Positions 9,830 to 21,101 are shown, counted from the stretch's first letter. The stretch is 64,000 nt of DNA from Hepsetus odoe (GCA_017165825.1 CM029368.1:27886038-27950037); one strand, 5' to 3'. A program made the numbers and translations. Notes: generated by a model from the sequence alone, not told the origin.

Positions 9830-10930
9830 AACACCCTTGTATGAGGTTCATCCATGCCTTGCCTCCTCCTCGTATAAGGGCCCAGGGTAATTATGAAAAC
9901 AATATGGAAAACACTTAATCATGATGAGTTGAAATGTTCTCCATCATTGTCTGATGCCATCTCTTTTACAAAAAAGGATCAATCTTGTGTCCTCCAACTG
10001 CCAAAGAAACCATGCTGAACATTTAATTAACCCTTAAAAAGAAAAACCTTGACAAACTGAGTATCTGTGTACTTTCTTTTTACATTAAAAGTAATTATGA
10101 GAGGCTGTGTTTCAATATGAGTGGGTGCATTTCAATATGCAAATGGACAGTTGCTTCAAGTTTTAAATCTTCACCTTAATGTGGTAAAACACTTTGTCAT
10201 ATATGTCATATAGTTGCATATGCATAACTCTGCAGAAGACTTTTATTAGAACGCATACATAAAGCAAGCAGCATCATGTGATCACACCAGGTCCAACTAA
10301 CAGAAATACATTATAAGGTCTGAGAACTTTAATCCCTGGTGGGTTTTTTTTATATAACAACAAAACCTTGCAGTGCTTGGAAACATTACTACAGTCTGTT
10401 ATTTCTATTTCTGCAGGCTAGTGTCAGACTTAATGAACTGTTAAATGAACTAGAGTTTGGCCATTATAATACACAAAATGCAAGGGCTCTTTTGTATTAC
10501 ACACACTTTGTTACTATATGTTAATTGCTGTACTGTCATTCGTTATTTTGTACATTTGGATTTACTTTTTAGATTATTGTTTACTTTATCTCCCTACATT
10601 TAAACGCAAATATCTGTACTTTGAAATATCTTACATTTTGAAACAGCTCTTTACTGTAGTTGTAGTGCTTTGAAGGGAAATGAGCCAAGCATGGAATTGA
10701 AGGTCTGTTACTGAAAACCTACCTTTGCTGCAGATCATAATCCAGTCATTCAGTATCCATGCAGACTGAGTGGATGAGGGTCCCATAATTGATACTAAAC
10801 ACACTTTTAATTGACATATTCATGTTACGCCCATAAAACTGGTGTTTTCTTTGTGGCAACAGCATCAACATTTACCACCATTTACTGATTAAAACACTAT
10901 TTAAAATTATTTTTGATTTATAATTTCACT
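9830..10930. other. Intergenic, nothing recognised
   Basis: AT-rich sequence with no protein-like frame, no RNA gene and no clear repeat boundary. Confidence 0.4.
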
Positions 10931-10935
10931 CACTC

Positions 10936-11110
10936 AGCCCCCCTTGCGCTGCTCTTATCTAACCAGAACAACATTGCCTAATGACAGGGTAAGCCTCCAT
11001 GGAGCTGCTTGGGGTTATGCACCTTGCGCTGGGGCTCAAAAGGTGCTAGTTCTGCAGAAATTATAGAGACAGAATTGAACCCACAACCTCATGATACGTC
11101 ATAATATCCT
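10936..11110 (+). mobile_element. Decayed SINE remnant
   Basis: TTGCGCTGCTCTTATCTAACCAG near the start and GAATTGAACCCACAACCTCATGAT near the end echo the order of blocks in the complete SINE at 11961-12174 (CTCTTATCCAGAGCG, then GATTCGAACCCGTGACCTC). Strongly diverged. Confidence 0.45.
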
Positions 11111-11129
11111 ACCCTTTGGCTACCATCAT

Positions 11130-11475
11130 AAAAAACAACACTATCTTCCTCTTCTCCTACTTCTTCATTAAGCTGCTCCCGTTAAGAGTCACCACAGCGG
11201 TGCAACCATCTTCATTTCTTCCTGTACACTGCATCTTCCTCCTTCCAACCAACTGCCTGCGTGTCCTCTCTCACCACATCCATAAACTTCCTCTTTGGTC
11301 TTCCTCTTTTCCTCTTTCCTGGCAGCTCCATCCTCAACATCTTTCTCCTAAAATAATCCTCGTCTCTCCTCTGGACAACCTTGCTTCTCTAGCTTTGTTT
11401 CCAAAACATTCAACCTGAGCTGTCCCCCTCTAATATACTTATTCCTAAACCTGTCCATACTCATCACACCCAACA
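11130..11475 (+). mobile_element. Possible LINE-derived 3' fragment
   Basis: The stretch TCTTCATTAAGCTGCTCCCGTTAAGAGTCACCACAGCGG (named here by its core AGCTGCTCCCGTTAAGAGTC) followed by pyrimidine-rich sequence resembles an interspersed fish repeat that carries GCTCCCGTTAGGGGTCGCCACAGCGG. Family not confirmed. Confidence 0.4.
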
Positions 11476-11960
11476 AAAAAAACTGCTACCTCCAGCTCTG
11501 CTGCCCTGTCTTTTCATCAGTGCCATCATCTCCACTATAAGTATGTAATTAGCCATGGCAGGAAGGAAAGCTAAGCTTATGTGACAGTACATTGTATTAC
11601 TATTAGATTTTATGCAAAGCCATTTTAGATTAATCATAAAGAAATTTTAACAAGAATAAATGAATGTTTACACAAATGCATGTGTTCACAAAAGCAACAT
11701 AACCTAACGAACATACAAGGGTTTGTTCAGATGGCTACAATAAGTTTAACATATTCTGTGCTCTTCCACAGAGCTGATTTATAACATTCTTCAAAATAGG
11801 TGTCATCTCAGAGTTTTCTTTTTTTTTTCTTTTCTTTCATTTTAAATAATTTAAGCATGAACAACTTATAGCAGCAAACAAGATGTTACCTCAGGACACT
11901 ATTGTGTATGAAAAGACAACTTCATTCAGTGGGCCGGAAGAATAAAAGAAAAGAAATTTA

Positions 11961-12174
11961 CATTACATGTTACATTTACGGCATTTAGCAGACGCTCTTA
12001 TCCAGAGCGACTTCCACGTCCTAATTACAGGGACAGTCCGCCTGGAGCAATTCAGGGTTAAGGGTCTTGCTCAGGGACCCAGTGGTGGTAGTGCTAGAGG
12101 TGGGATTCGAACCCGTGACCTCTTGATCAAGAGGTCCGCAGGCAAGTACCCTACCATGAGACCATCACCCCCCT
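11961..12174 (+). mobile_element. SINE with TTTAGCAGACGCTCTTATCC block
   Basis: Reads ATTTACGGCATTTAGCAGAC, then CAGAGCGACTTCC, CAGGGTTAAGGGTCTTGCTC, GGTGGGATTCGAACCCGTGA and GTACCCTACCATGAGACC. In reverse complement the last two blocks look like a tRNA-type promoter (A-box TGGTCTCATGGTAGGG, B-box GGGTTCGAATCCC), so the element is on the minus strand by that criterion. It lies just downstream of the GIMAP stop codon. Confidence 0.75.
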
Positions 12175-12236
12175 AATTCTTAATAATCAAATATCCACCA
12201 TTGTTCATGTATATAGGATTTTTTGAAGACTATTAG

Positions 12237-14040
12237 TCAGACCCTTGATGCACGAAAGAACCTATTAATGAAAACTGAGTTGAAGTTGTTGGCATGGGGA
12301 CCCACTCTTTCATCTAAGTGTTCAATGGCTGAATGGACTGCACCTCCTGCTGCCCCACCAACAGCACCTCCTACAGCTCCACCCACTGCCATACCAGCCA
12401 GTCCCTCCACTGAGCCCACTATCATTCCCATAGTAGCCCCAGCTGCAAACCCCACTGCAAAGCCAACAGCAAGTGATGTCCTGAGCCAGCTGTTATCTAG
12501 CTCAGCCTTGGCCCTTATCTCTGCAGACACACTTGCATTGTAGGCCTCCATCTGCCAGCGTAGTTCTGCCCCCTGGTACTGCTCCTCTAGCTCTCGCCAT
12601 GCCCTCTCTGTCTCAGTGGCTCTCTTCTTCACCAGCTTCTTCTCTTCTTTCCTCACGCTCTCCTCTGCCTTGCGATAGGCAGTGCTGGTGTAACAGCGTC
12701 CCCCCATGGCGCCTACTATTCTCTCAGTCTTCTGTAGAAGCTCCCTGTCTCTCCTGCAGCTCCTCCAGTTCTTGCTGAAGATGTGGTAACGACAGTTGCA
12801 CTGCTCAATAAGCTCCCGCAGGTGCCAGTCGGTTTTCATGATTCTATCTTCCAGTGCTGCTCCTCCAAGATGTCCGTCATATGCTAAGAGGACCATGGCA
12901 TAGTTCAGGATCCTTTCTCCAAAGTGCTTCCTCACCAGCTTGGGCGTCCAAATGTCGTTTGGTGAGATTTTCTCCAAGTCAAATGCTAAAAGGATGGCAT
13001 GGGGACCAGGAGATGACAAACACACAGCTCTCTTCAGCTCACCCCTCATCTTACTCTTGGACAGGTCTTTATCATACAGGTTTGGTGCATTGACCACGGC
13101 CACTTGTCTCCCTGCGAGTTCGCCCACATTCTTTCGGCTTCCAGAGATGTTGCACACATCCTTAGAAAACTCCTCTCTTCCCAGAACATAGTTGGTGAGG
13201 AGGAACTGAGATGAGCCACTGCTACCAATCACCACTATTCTCAGCTCTGTCTCAGCAACCACTGGGGGACAAAAGGACAATAACTGACATACTTTTAATG
13301 GAACATGCTAACATGCTAACTTGAAAATAAAAATTTCTGTTAAAAGAATAACATAGCCAAATCACATTATAATAAAATAAAATATTTATACACATTATGT
13401 ATAACTTTAAACTATAATTTTATTTTATAAACACATTATGCATGGTTATAATTTGATAATAAATTATGTACAGTACTGCTAAAGACTCCACATTTCTTTA
13501 TAGTTGGCTTCCAAAAAGTATGACTTTATTGTATTTTTAATGTATTGTTGAGGGATAGTTTTCCAGGCTCCCTGAAGAAGTTTCTTTCTTTCATTTTTAG
13601 TCCAGCCAGTTTTAGAGCTTTTTCTGGTTAAGTCACACAGTGATCTACATCTGAACCTTCATGCAGAACAAAACGACTAACTTAAGACATGAAGCAGTGA
13701 AGAAACAGGTGCAGATGATTCCAGATGATCAGGTGATTTGTTTACTTGACACTTTAGACACTTTGCAGCCTAATACAGTTTAAGAAGCATATAATATCAT
13801 TTATGCACCAACAGGGTGAAGGCAAGCATAAAGAAATGAGGGGTGACTCAAGACTTTAGCACAGTACATTACATATTATGTAATATATAACATTTTGTCT
13901 ATATTGCATCGTCGGCCAATTATAGCTCTTTTCTCTCATAGCATTGCAAGAAACCTTTCCTCAGCTGGCCAGTTATGTGAATAGAGAAGTATGAAAGGAA
14001 ATTAATTTAACTTACCTTCCCCCTTAGCCTTGCCTCTCAT
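12237..14040 (-). CDS. GIMAP/AIG1 family protein with degenerate GTP-binding motifs
   Basis: Two exons: 14040-14016 (25 nt, encoding MRGKAKGE plus one base) and 13261-12237, joined at GAAG/GTAAG and CCCCCAG/TGG, give 349 aa. Residues 13-240 follow the AIG1 domain order. The usual GxxxxGKS P-loop reads GSSGSSQF (residues 21-28), so the Lys and Ser that hold nucleotide phosphates are absent. The DTPG-type switch reads NAPN, and the RGD-type base-recognition motif is not evident (LAYDGHL). A charged helix follows (RKEEKKLVKKRATETE). Residues 270-318 are a Gly/Ala-rich hydrophobic segment (VGGAVGGAVGGAAGGAV) suited to membrane insertion or oligomerisation. GIMAPs act in lymphocyte survival on organelle membranes; this one looks like a pseudo-GTPase. 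The single large coding exon is typical of fish members. A decayed relative lies at 9.2-9.7 kb. Confidence 0.88.
13469..13868. mobile_element. About 400-bp mariner-type MITE in GIMAP intron
   Basis: The left end TACAGTACTGCTAAAGACTC and the right end GACTCAAGACTTTAGCACAGTAC are imperfect inverted repeats of each other (shared CAGTACTG...CTAAAG..CT). No transposase frame is inside, so it is a non-autonomous copy. Its ends resemble, but are not identical to, the CAGTACTGTGCAAAGG ends near 1281 and 3595. Confidence 0.65.
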
Positions 14041-14298
14041 TGTGTATTCTTTTTCAGATTAATTTGGTCTAGCTAGCAAGTAAAAAAGGATCTTAAATCA
14101 AAATCTCTTCAGCTATTTTCCCTACAAAGAAACCTTAGATAAAGTTGTTACATTTATTATCTCGCGTCAGTCTTCTCTCACTACTGATAACTGTGTGAGC
14201 TTTCACACTGGATGGAAACTGCCCTCTGGGCTCATTGAGCTTGTAGTGCATTCCCATTCATAGACGCACCCCCTTCAAATGTACCCCCCCCCCTCCAG

Positions 14299-14470
14299 TT
14301 CGCTTTCACATAACCAGATCACTTTCGTTTTGACCTTTTGCGGTCAATAACATGCAGCTGTTAAATAATAATCATCTCTTAATTCCCTACCGAACTGCTC
14401 TGCGACTTTTTTCTAGCAACTATCATCAGAAGCAAAGCTGGTCAGACTCTATTCTCTTTTCAGTTTCAGC
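14299..14470 (-). promoter_or_regulatory. Cluster of ISRE/IRF-like sites upstream of the GIMAP gene
   Basis: On the minus strand three motifs occur within 172 bp: GTGAAAGCGAAC (14299-14310), TCAAAACGAAAGTG (14320-14333) and CTGAAACTGAAAAG (14455-14468). They fit GAAANNGAA or AANNGAAA cores bound by IRF/STAT complexes. They are 260-430 bp upstream of the start codon. Binding is inferred. Confidence 0.5.
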
Positions 14471-14590
14471 GAGGAGTTTGAGCTCCATTTCTAAATAATA
14501 TTTCAGTTTTCCCACTTTTCCTGAATCTTCACTGACCAAAAAAACACATCCACAGAGGCTCAGTTACAATTTTCTTTTTTAGTTGAGCAA

Positions 14591-14618
14591 TATTTGCTCT
14601 TATATGTAAGAGCAAATA
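14591..14618. repeat. Perfect 12-bp inverted repeat with 4-nt loop
   Basis: TATTTGCTCTTA and TAAGAGCAAATA are separated by TATG. This hairpin lies about 550 bp upstream of the GIMAP start codon, with no other explanation. Confidence 0.7.
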
Positions 14619-14761
14619 TAATTCATTTTTAAGATATATATTTCTTATGAACTTACTCAGACTTAACTCTTAATTGTGAAATACTATAAATGAACATGAA
14701 AAACATAAAACTGCCTTTAATGGCCAATAGTACAACAGGCCATGGTGTGAAAAACTAAAAC

Positions 14762-14998
14762 GGGGCAGTGGTGGCCTAGTGGATAGGGACTAGGCCCAAG
14801 GTTCAGAAGTTTGTGGGCTTGAATCCCAAACCAGTAAATTGCCCTGAGGTATCCTTGAGCAAGGTACTGTCCCCATCTCTGCTCCCCAGGTGCATAGTGG
14901 GTGCTGCTCCATAGTGGGTGAAATGCAGAGGTTTCATTTCGTTGTGTCTCACTGTGAGCTGTGCCATGTTTAACAATGAAAAGAATGGTCACTTTCAC
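14762..14998 (+). mobile_element. tRNA-headed SINE, type A tail
   Basis: The head GGGGCAGTGGTGGCCTAGTGG (A-box) and the region TGTGGGCTTGAATCCC (B-box) are tRNA-like. The body has GCAAGGTACTGTCCCC and the tail has GAATGGTCACTTTCAC. Several copies of this type lie in the window. Confidence 0.8.
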
Positions 14999-15741
14999 AA
15001 AAAAATAATCAAATCAAAAGTATTTCACAAATTTTATTTCAGTTTAAAGGCATATTCATCAGAAACACCTAACATCAATGATGATTGATGATGATGATCA
15101 GCTTTCTCTGAAGCTGCAGCTCTGCAGACAGATATTACTGTAATAATCATGTAAAGGAAATTACTGCATGTTCATTGTTAAATTGTTAATAATTTTAATA
15201 GTTTTAAGATATTCCATGAAGTAAATGAACCATGGGATGAACCCTGATGGGAGTCCATGTCAAGTACAATGACTAAACTTAAAGTCAGAGCCAAAAAGCA
15301 AAACTCAAGTAGTGCGGAAACAAAAGTAAAAGAATATTCTGAGACCCTTTCATGTTTTTTTTTTTTTTTATAAGCTTCTAATTTTGGAAACATAACCAGT
15401 AACACAGACGGGATGTTATGTGGGTTCAACTGGCTCTGTTTCAGAATAGATCACTGCAGACTGGATGACGCCAAGATCAATCAATAGTCCCCACATGGTG
15501 GCACTAAATTTAACTCATTCATTTCATTTTTGAAACATGGACGCCAAAACCCATCCCAGGTTATTTTTGGGGAAACCCGGACACCACGTGAGCACCGGCG
15601 TGTTTGAGTCGTGAGGTGTTACAGAGAAATAACGCCGGGTAGAAACAACTTTTACCTGATACACGGTCTTTTGGTCTTTTTTTTTAATGGGCTGACGGGC
15701 ACGAACAACAACTAAATGTTGTTTTAAGGCGGAATTAGAAA
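14999..15741. other. rsad1 5' flank, promoter-side sequence
   Basis: No gene. A T-run at 15355-15371 and a GATGATGAT run near 15078-15098 are simple sequence. The last 200 bp before 15742 have higher GC with CpGs (CACCACGTGAGCACCGGCGTG) and are the likely rsad1 promoter and 5' UTR. Confidence 0.4.
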
Positions 15742-15912
15742 ATGATACCGGTTTGTAAAGGTGTTTTTCAGAGAAAGTGTTCAGTCTCCTGGTTTGGGAG
15801 AATTTTGTTCCGAGGTCTCACACATGAAGCCTCGCTCTATGTCCATGTGAGTATCAGTTATTAACACACACACACACACACACACACACTCTCTCTCTCT
15901 CCCCTCTCTTCC

Positions 15913-15963
<51 letters not shown>

Positions 15964-16012
15964 CTCTCTTCCACCTCTCTCTCTCTCTCTCTCTCTTCCT
16001 CTCCCCTCTCTT

Positions 16013-16056
<44 letters not shown>

Positions 16057-16063
16057 CCCTCTC

Positions 16064-16111
<48 letters not shown>

Positions 16112-16115
16112 TCTT

Positions 16116-16160
<45 letters not shown>

Positions 16161-16171
16161 CCCTCTCTTCC

Positions 16172-16210
<39 letters not shown>

Positions 16211-16258
16211 CTCTCTTCCACCTCTCTCTCTTCCACCTCTCTCCCTCCTCTCTTCCAC

Positions 16259-16292
<34 letters not shown>

Positions 16293-19200
16293 CTCTCTCT
16301 TCCACCTCCCTCCCTCTCTCTCTCTCTCCCCTCTTCCACCTCTCTCTTCCACCTCTCCCCCTCTCTTCCACCTCTCTCTCTTCCACCTCTCTCTCTCTCT
16401 CTCTCTCTCTCCCCTCTCTTCCACCTCTCTCTCTCTCCCCTCTTCCACCTCTCTCTCACTCTCTCTCTCTCTCTCTCTCTCTCCCCTCTCTTCCACCTCT
16501 CTCTCTCTCTCCTCTCTCTCCCCTCTCTCTCTCTCCCCTCTCTTCCACCTCTCTCTCTTTCTCTCTCTCCCCCCTCTCTTCCACCTCTCTTTCTTCCATC
16601 TATCTCTCTCTCCCCATCTCTCTTTCTCTACCCCCACAAATAAGCTATATATGTGAACATTTAAATATATATATATAATATATAATCACACCACCTTCTT
16701 TCTAAGTGGCCCTACTGCCTAAAGCGATGCTCCTACTGCAACTTCAACAAGTACATCCCTCGCTCAGTGGATCATGCACTAATGACCCAGAGCCTGCAGA
16801 AGGAAACGCAGACACTGCTGCACATCAGCCAGGTTTCACGGTAGGCGAATTTTCGGACCTGTTTACTGGGTTGAGTGAGTGTTTTGTCACTATCATCTGG
16901 AGAAGTGTGGTTGAGCTCATTGTTGCTGGGGATAAAGTGAATGTCTATACAGAATCAAAATTCTGTTGCATAATGTCCATTGCTGTTTGAACAACTTACA
17001 GTGAGAAAAATTTACCTTCAGAAAAGGAGGTATATATAATCAACCTCAATCGGACATCAAGTTCACATATTACTGACTATTTCTGTGTTAATACACAGTG
17101 TTTGTATTCCTCTAGCATTACCTCTGTGTTTTTTGGTGGTGGGACACCCAGCTTGGCCCAGCCATCTACCATTGCTGCTGTCTTGGAGGTGGTATCCAAA
17201 CACATACAGTTGTCCTCTGATGCTGAAGTTACCCTGGAGGTGAACCCAACTCCTGCTGGGAAAAGCAGACTTAAAGACTTTGTGGCAGCAGGGATCAATC
17301 GGTTTTCCATTGGGTTGCAGGTGACTTACACACTTCACATAGTAAAAATAATTTATTAACTACCACATATGCGCTGTAAGTCAGAAGCAGGACATTTATC
17401 TACATTTAGATGCACCCACTACTTACAGGAAAAGCACTGACCAATTAAATGGGACTGTCTATAGCAGCTGTACATGCTAAGTACGTATGTTAAGTATACT
17501 ATGTACATGCTAAGTATACAATGTAACTGCATTACAGCAAAAAGGGCAGCAGATTCTTAATTCATTATGAATCATTAATTATTCCACATATTCTTGATTT
17601 TGGAGAAAATGCTCTTGGGACATATGGTGTATAAATGCAAAGAATTTTCTGTATATTTCACCTATATTCAACTCATTAAAGCTCATTCTGATTAATACAG
17701 ACAATTCACCTACATAGTTATAGGTTTAGGGGGGAGTGGTGGCCTAGTGGTTAGGGCGTTGGCCACATGATCGGAGGTTCAAACCCCTTCCCAATAGGTT
17801 GCCCTGAGTTACCCTTGAGCAAGGTGCCGTCCCTGTCCCGCTCCTCCCTGCGATGAGCTGGCGACCTGTCCAGGGTGTGTCCCCCGTCCTTGCCCTGTGT
17901 GCGCTGGGTTGGACTCCAGCACTCCCCCGCGACCCCATTTGGGACAAGCGGCAGAAAATGGATGGATGGATAGTTATAGGTTTATTTCAGATCCACTCAC
18001 TCACAGATCCTATGAAGCACCAATTGTAGAGGCAAAACAACTGTTATGTGTTTCTGTTGAGTTACTTAAAAATGCACTGTGTTTCCATAGTCTCTGAATG
18101 ATGCCAGCCTGAGGGTGCTGGGGAGAGATCACAGTCCACAGCAAGCTCTCCAGACACTGTCAGATGCCAGGAGTCTTTGCCCTGGACATGTGTCAGTAGA
18201 TTTCATGTTTGGGCTTCCAGACCAAAATGTAGATTCATGGCAGAATGAGTTGAAGGAGGTGCTGTCTGTGTGCGATGATCATGTGTCCTTGTACCAGCTC
18301 ACCCTGGAGAGGGGCACTCGTCTCTTTAAACAAGTCCATCTGAGCGAACTACACGTACCTAGTGAAGATGTCACAGCCACAATGTACAAATCTGCAAGAA
18401 ATACTCTCAAGAAGGCGGGCTTTCTTCAGTATGAGGTGTCCAACTTCGCCAAAAATGTATGTTTTTTGTTTTTTGTTTTTTTGTAGATTAGGGGTATAAC
18501 AATACACATTTCGCCAAATAATTAGCAGTGTGTCTTTTGCACCACATATTTAAGATGCAGACATAAATGTCTGAATATTTTCCTGATAATAAGTTGTAAT
18601 TTTTGTTCCCGGGTTATTGCATTTAACATTAAAAGGCACATTTAAACAAAAGGTTGATTTATAATATAGTATCTAGGAGGATTAATATAGTATCGAGGAT
18701 GATAACTAATATGTTAGCCAGAGCTATACAATGATTAAATATTGAAATACAATACAATACAGTACCATTCAGTATATACATCCCCACTACAGTATAGTTT
18801 TACAGAAACTATTTTTGTTAGTATGTGATTATGATGTGAACACTTACTACTTTAGTTCACGTTACATATTATCCTGCATACCTCATGCTGGGAAAAAATA
18901 TGTCTATCATAACACCCCCAGCTTATACACATCTACTTCTATCATAGCCTTTTACAAAACATTCAGGCTATTGGTTTGTGTTGTTTTTTGTAGAATGCTG
19001 TTAGTAGGCACAATATTGGCTACTGGAAAGCACAGCAGTACATAGGTGTTGGACCTGGTAAGTTAACTGTGTTTGTAGGGTTTATTTGTGTTTGTCTGTT
19101 TTTATAATGAGCTTAGTACTCTTATCAGTATTACCTTTTGTTTGTCAGGAGCACACGGACGCTTTGTTCCTCATGCAGAGGGAGGAGATCTGAGGGAGGC

Positions 19201-20613
19201 GCGTACTCAAACGTTAGAGCCAGATGTCTGGGTGAGAGAAGTCCAGCAGCACGGGCATGCAACACGGAGGCGGATCCAGCTTAGCCATCTTGGGCTGTGA
19301 GGATTATTCATTTGTTCATAGCAACCCGCACACGATGTGTAAAAGTTGAAAAGACTAGTAGTGAATGATGGGTAAGAAAAAGTGAACTGGGATTTTGGCT
19401 TATTGTGTTTATAGGTTGGAAGAAGTTCTGGTCATGGGACTACGTATGAATGAAGGAATATCTCACCAGGTATTGCACTCATTTAGCAACATTTATGCAA
19501 TGACGCACTGAAAAGATCCCAGTAATCCTTCTGAATAGGACATTAAAGAGCACTCATTGCTGCCATAGATGTTCTAGTGCACACATAAAACTTATGTAAT
19601 CAAAATAAATTACTAATAATGCCAATCTCTTTTTGTTGAATGGAACCAAATCCTCACAGCACTGGTTAAACATCTAGATTTTACAGAAAAGTAGAGGCTG
19701 CTGCTGTATTAAAGGGGCAATAATCTCTCCAGTTAATACCTTGATTTCAGATGAAACACTGGATAAGAAGGTGTCTAGTTATTATTGGACATATAGTATG
19801 TACCAAACTTGTCTGGCCATTTTTAAACCATTTTTCTCAGTTGAATCATTGTAAAATATTAAGAGCCAAGTGTGACAGCTGCTCATTGTGTGTCATGTAA
19901 AAACCTTTAAAACGGTAAATGCAAGGTTTTCTTTAGACAGTGGCAATATTTTATAATTGCCACTATTTTATAATTTCCAGCACTGGAAAGCTTTCAGTCC
20001 AGAGGCAAATTTCCAACAAGTACTCGGAGTATCAGAAGATTTTCAACAGCTGCAACGGAGAGGACTTCTAATCCTTGATGACAGGTGAGTGAAACTTCAA
20101 TGAGAGCTTCAGTGTCAATTTAATAGCTGTATTTATCAGTTTCAGTCCTGCAAGACTATAAGCAAGAGTATAATTTACGGTTTCTCCCTGCTTTAGCATT
20201 CCTCATTTGAATGATTTACTATCTGGAAAGCTATACCAAGGCTAATTCAGAATAATTTTGAAAGCTAGAAAATTTGAATGGGCTTGTTTTGGCCCATTTT
20301 TTAAATTTTTTTATAACAATGCAAAATATACATCTCTTTATTCATAGTCTCCATTCCTGCTAAACCATAAAAGTGCTGTTATCTCTATTCTGTTTAGCAA
20401 ACAACTGTGCACTCTCAATTGTATGGCTCTTGCCCTTAAACATAACCCTAATTCTCAACATGTATCTGTAGTGGACTGAGGTGTTCCTGGAAAGGGTTGG
20501 CCTTGCTGGACAGTATTTTGCCGACGCTGCTGCTGAGGCTGGAGACGTTCTTTCAGAAAGCTACAGTCTCTGCGACAACTGCAGACAGGATACTTCAACA
20601 GAGGGATAGATGA
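15742..20613 (+). CDS. rsad1: Radical S-adenosyl methionine domain-containing protein 1 (HemW-like)
   Basis: Nine exons: 15742-15846, 16707-16840, 17116-17320, 18091-18456, 18994-19057, 19149-19296, 19415-19469, 19981-20084, 20472-20613. All junctions are GT-AG and in phase, giving 440 aa, close to human RSAD1 (about 442). Residues 1-30 are Arg-rich and non-acidic (RGLFQRKCS-like composition), a plausible mitochondrial presequence. The Cx3Cx2C motif YCLKRCSYCNF (Cys 39, 43, 46) binds the 4Fe-4S cluster for SAM cleavage. FFGGGTPS (residues 85-92) is the SAM-binding GGGTP block. Later family blocks are EVTLEVNPT, GINRFSIGLQSL, VSVDFMFGLP, YQLTLERGT, YEVSNFAKN and GVGPGAHGRF. Relatives of bacterial HemW bind heme and are thought to act as heme chaperones. 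Intron 1 is mostly microsatellite and intron 3 holds a SINE with intact target duplications. The neighbour epn3 matches the human gene order. Confidence 0.95.
15864..16640. repeat. CA then CT-rich microsatellite filling rsad1 intron 1
   Basis: (CA)n at 15864-15888 passes into about 750 bp of almost pure CT dinucleotide, punctuated by many copies of a CTCTTCCACCTCTCT-like unit at irregular spacing. It ends about 65 nt before the exon 2 acceptor. All reverse-strand open frames here are low-complexity artefacts. A (TA)n run follows at 16665-16685. Confidence 0.97.
17714..17984 (+). mobile_element. Full-length SINE, type B tail, with 15-bp target duplication
   Basis: The body at 17729-17969 is flanked by perfect ATAGTTATAGGTTTA copies at 17714-17728 and 17970-17984. 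The head has GTGGCCTAGTGGTTAGGG (A-box) and GGAGGTTCAAACCCC (B-box). The tail has GGCGACCTGTCCAGGGTGTG and ends in ATGGATGGATGG. It lies in rsad1 intron 3. Confidence 0.92.
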
Positions 20614-20679
20614 CTGAGCCTGGTTTGCCTCCAATATGGAGTATGAAGAGCATTTCACCTGTTTTTGTCTGAGAAAACT

Positions 20680-20822
20680 GCAGCTCCTAGAGGAAACCTG
20701 TAGGCACAGGGAGGTCATGCAAACTTCACACAGAAAGGGCCCACGATGCCCTCTCTGGAAATCAGACCAAGGACCTTCTTGCTGTGAGGTGGCAGCACTA
20801 TCCATTGAGCGACCCAGCTAGA
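20680..20822 (-). mobile_element. tRNA-type SINE fragment just past the rsad1 stop
   Basis: Reverse-strand blocks appear in plus-strand order as AGAGGAAACCTGTAGGCAC, GTCATGCAAACTTCACACAG and GCTGTGAGGTGGCAGCACTA, matching the reverse complement of the common fish SINE head. It probably lies in the rsad1 3' UTR. Confidence 0.6.
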
Positions 20823-21095
20823 TTTATATTTGCACTATTTATATTAGTCTCACAGGCTGCTTGCTGCTATGGTCACCAACCTGTTTTGTAGATTCTTGTA
20901 TTGATGGTTTACTCTTCTAACACTCTTGAATCCACTTACGTATACAGTACTGTAGTCTGTACCTGACCTGAGTTTCAGAGGCAGCAACAGTATAGGGCTG
21001 ACCGCACTGCGTATTGACAGCGAACAGAACAAAATGATTTTAAAAAAAAACTCTGTGTAATACACTTTATTTACATGTGTGTTTGCACATATTGG

Positions 21096-21101
21096 AATAA
21101 A
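21096..21101 (+). promoter_or_regulatory. Candidate rsad1 polyadenylation signal
   Basis: AATAAA 483 nt after the rsad1 stop codon, in AT-rich sequence. This is the first clear hexamer I see downstream. Confidence 0.35.

Noticed and set aside
16081..16500. CRISPR-like regular spacing of CTCTTCCACC units
   Set aside because: Spacing is irregular, the spacers are themselves CT repeat, and the genome is eukaryotic.
15781..16637. Long reverse-strand frames of Arg/Glu repeats (201-258 codons)
   Set aside because: Pure translation of the CT microsatellite in all three frames; the region is an rsad1 intron.
17744..17947. Possible tRNA genes at the SINE heads (A-box and B-box present)
   Set aside because: The sequences cannot be folded into a full cloverleaf with acceptor stem by eye and continue into SINE body and tail, with target duplications at 17714.
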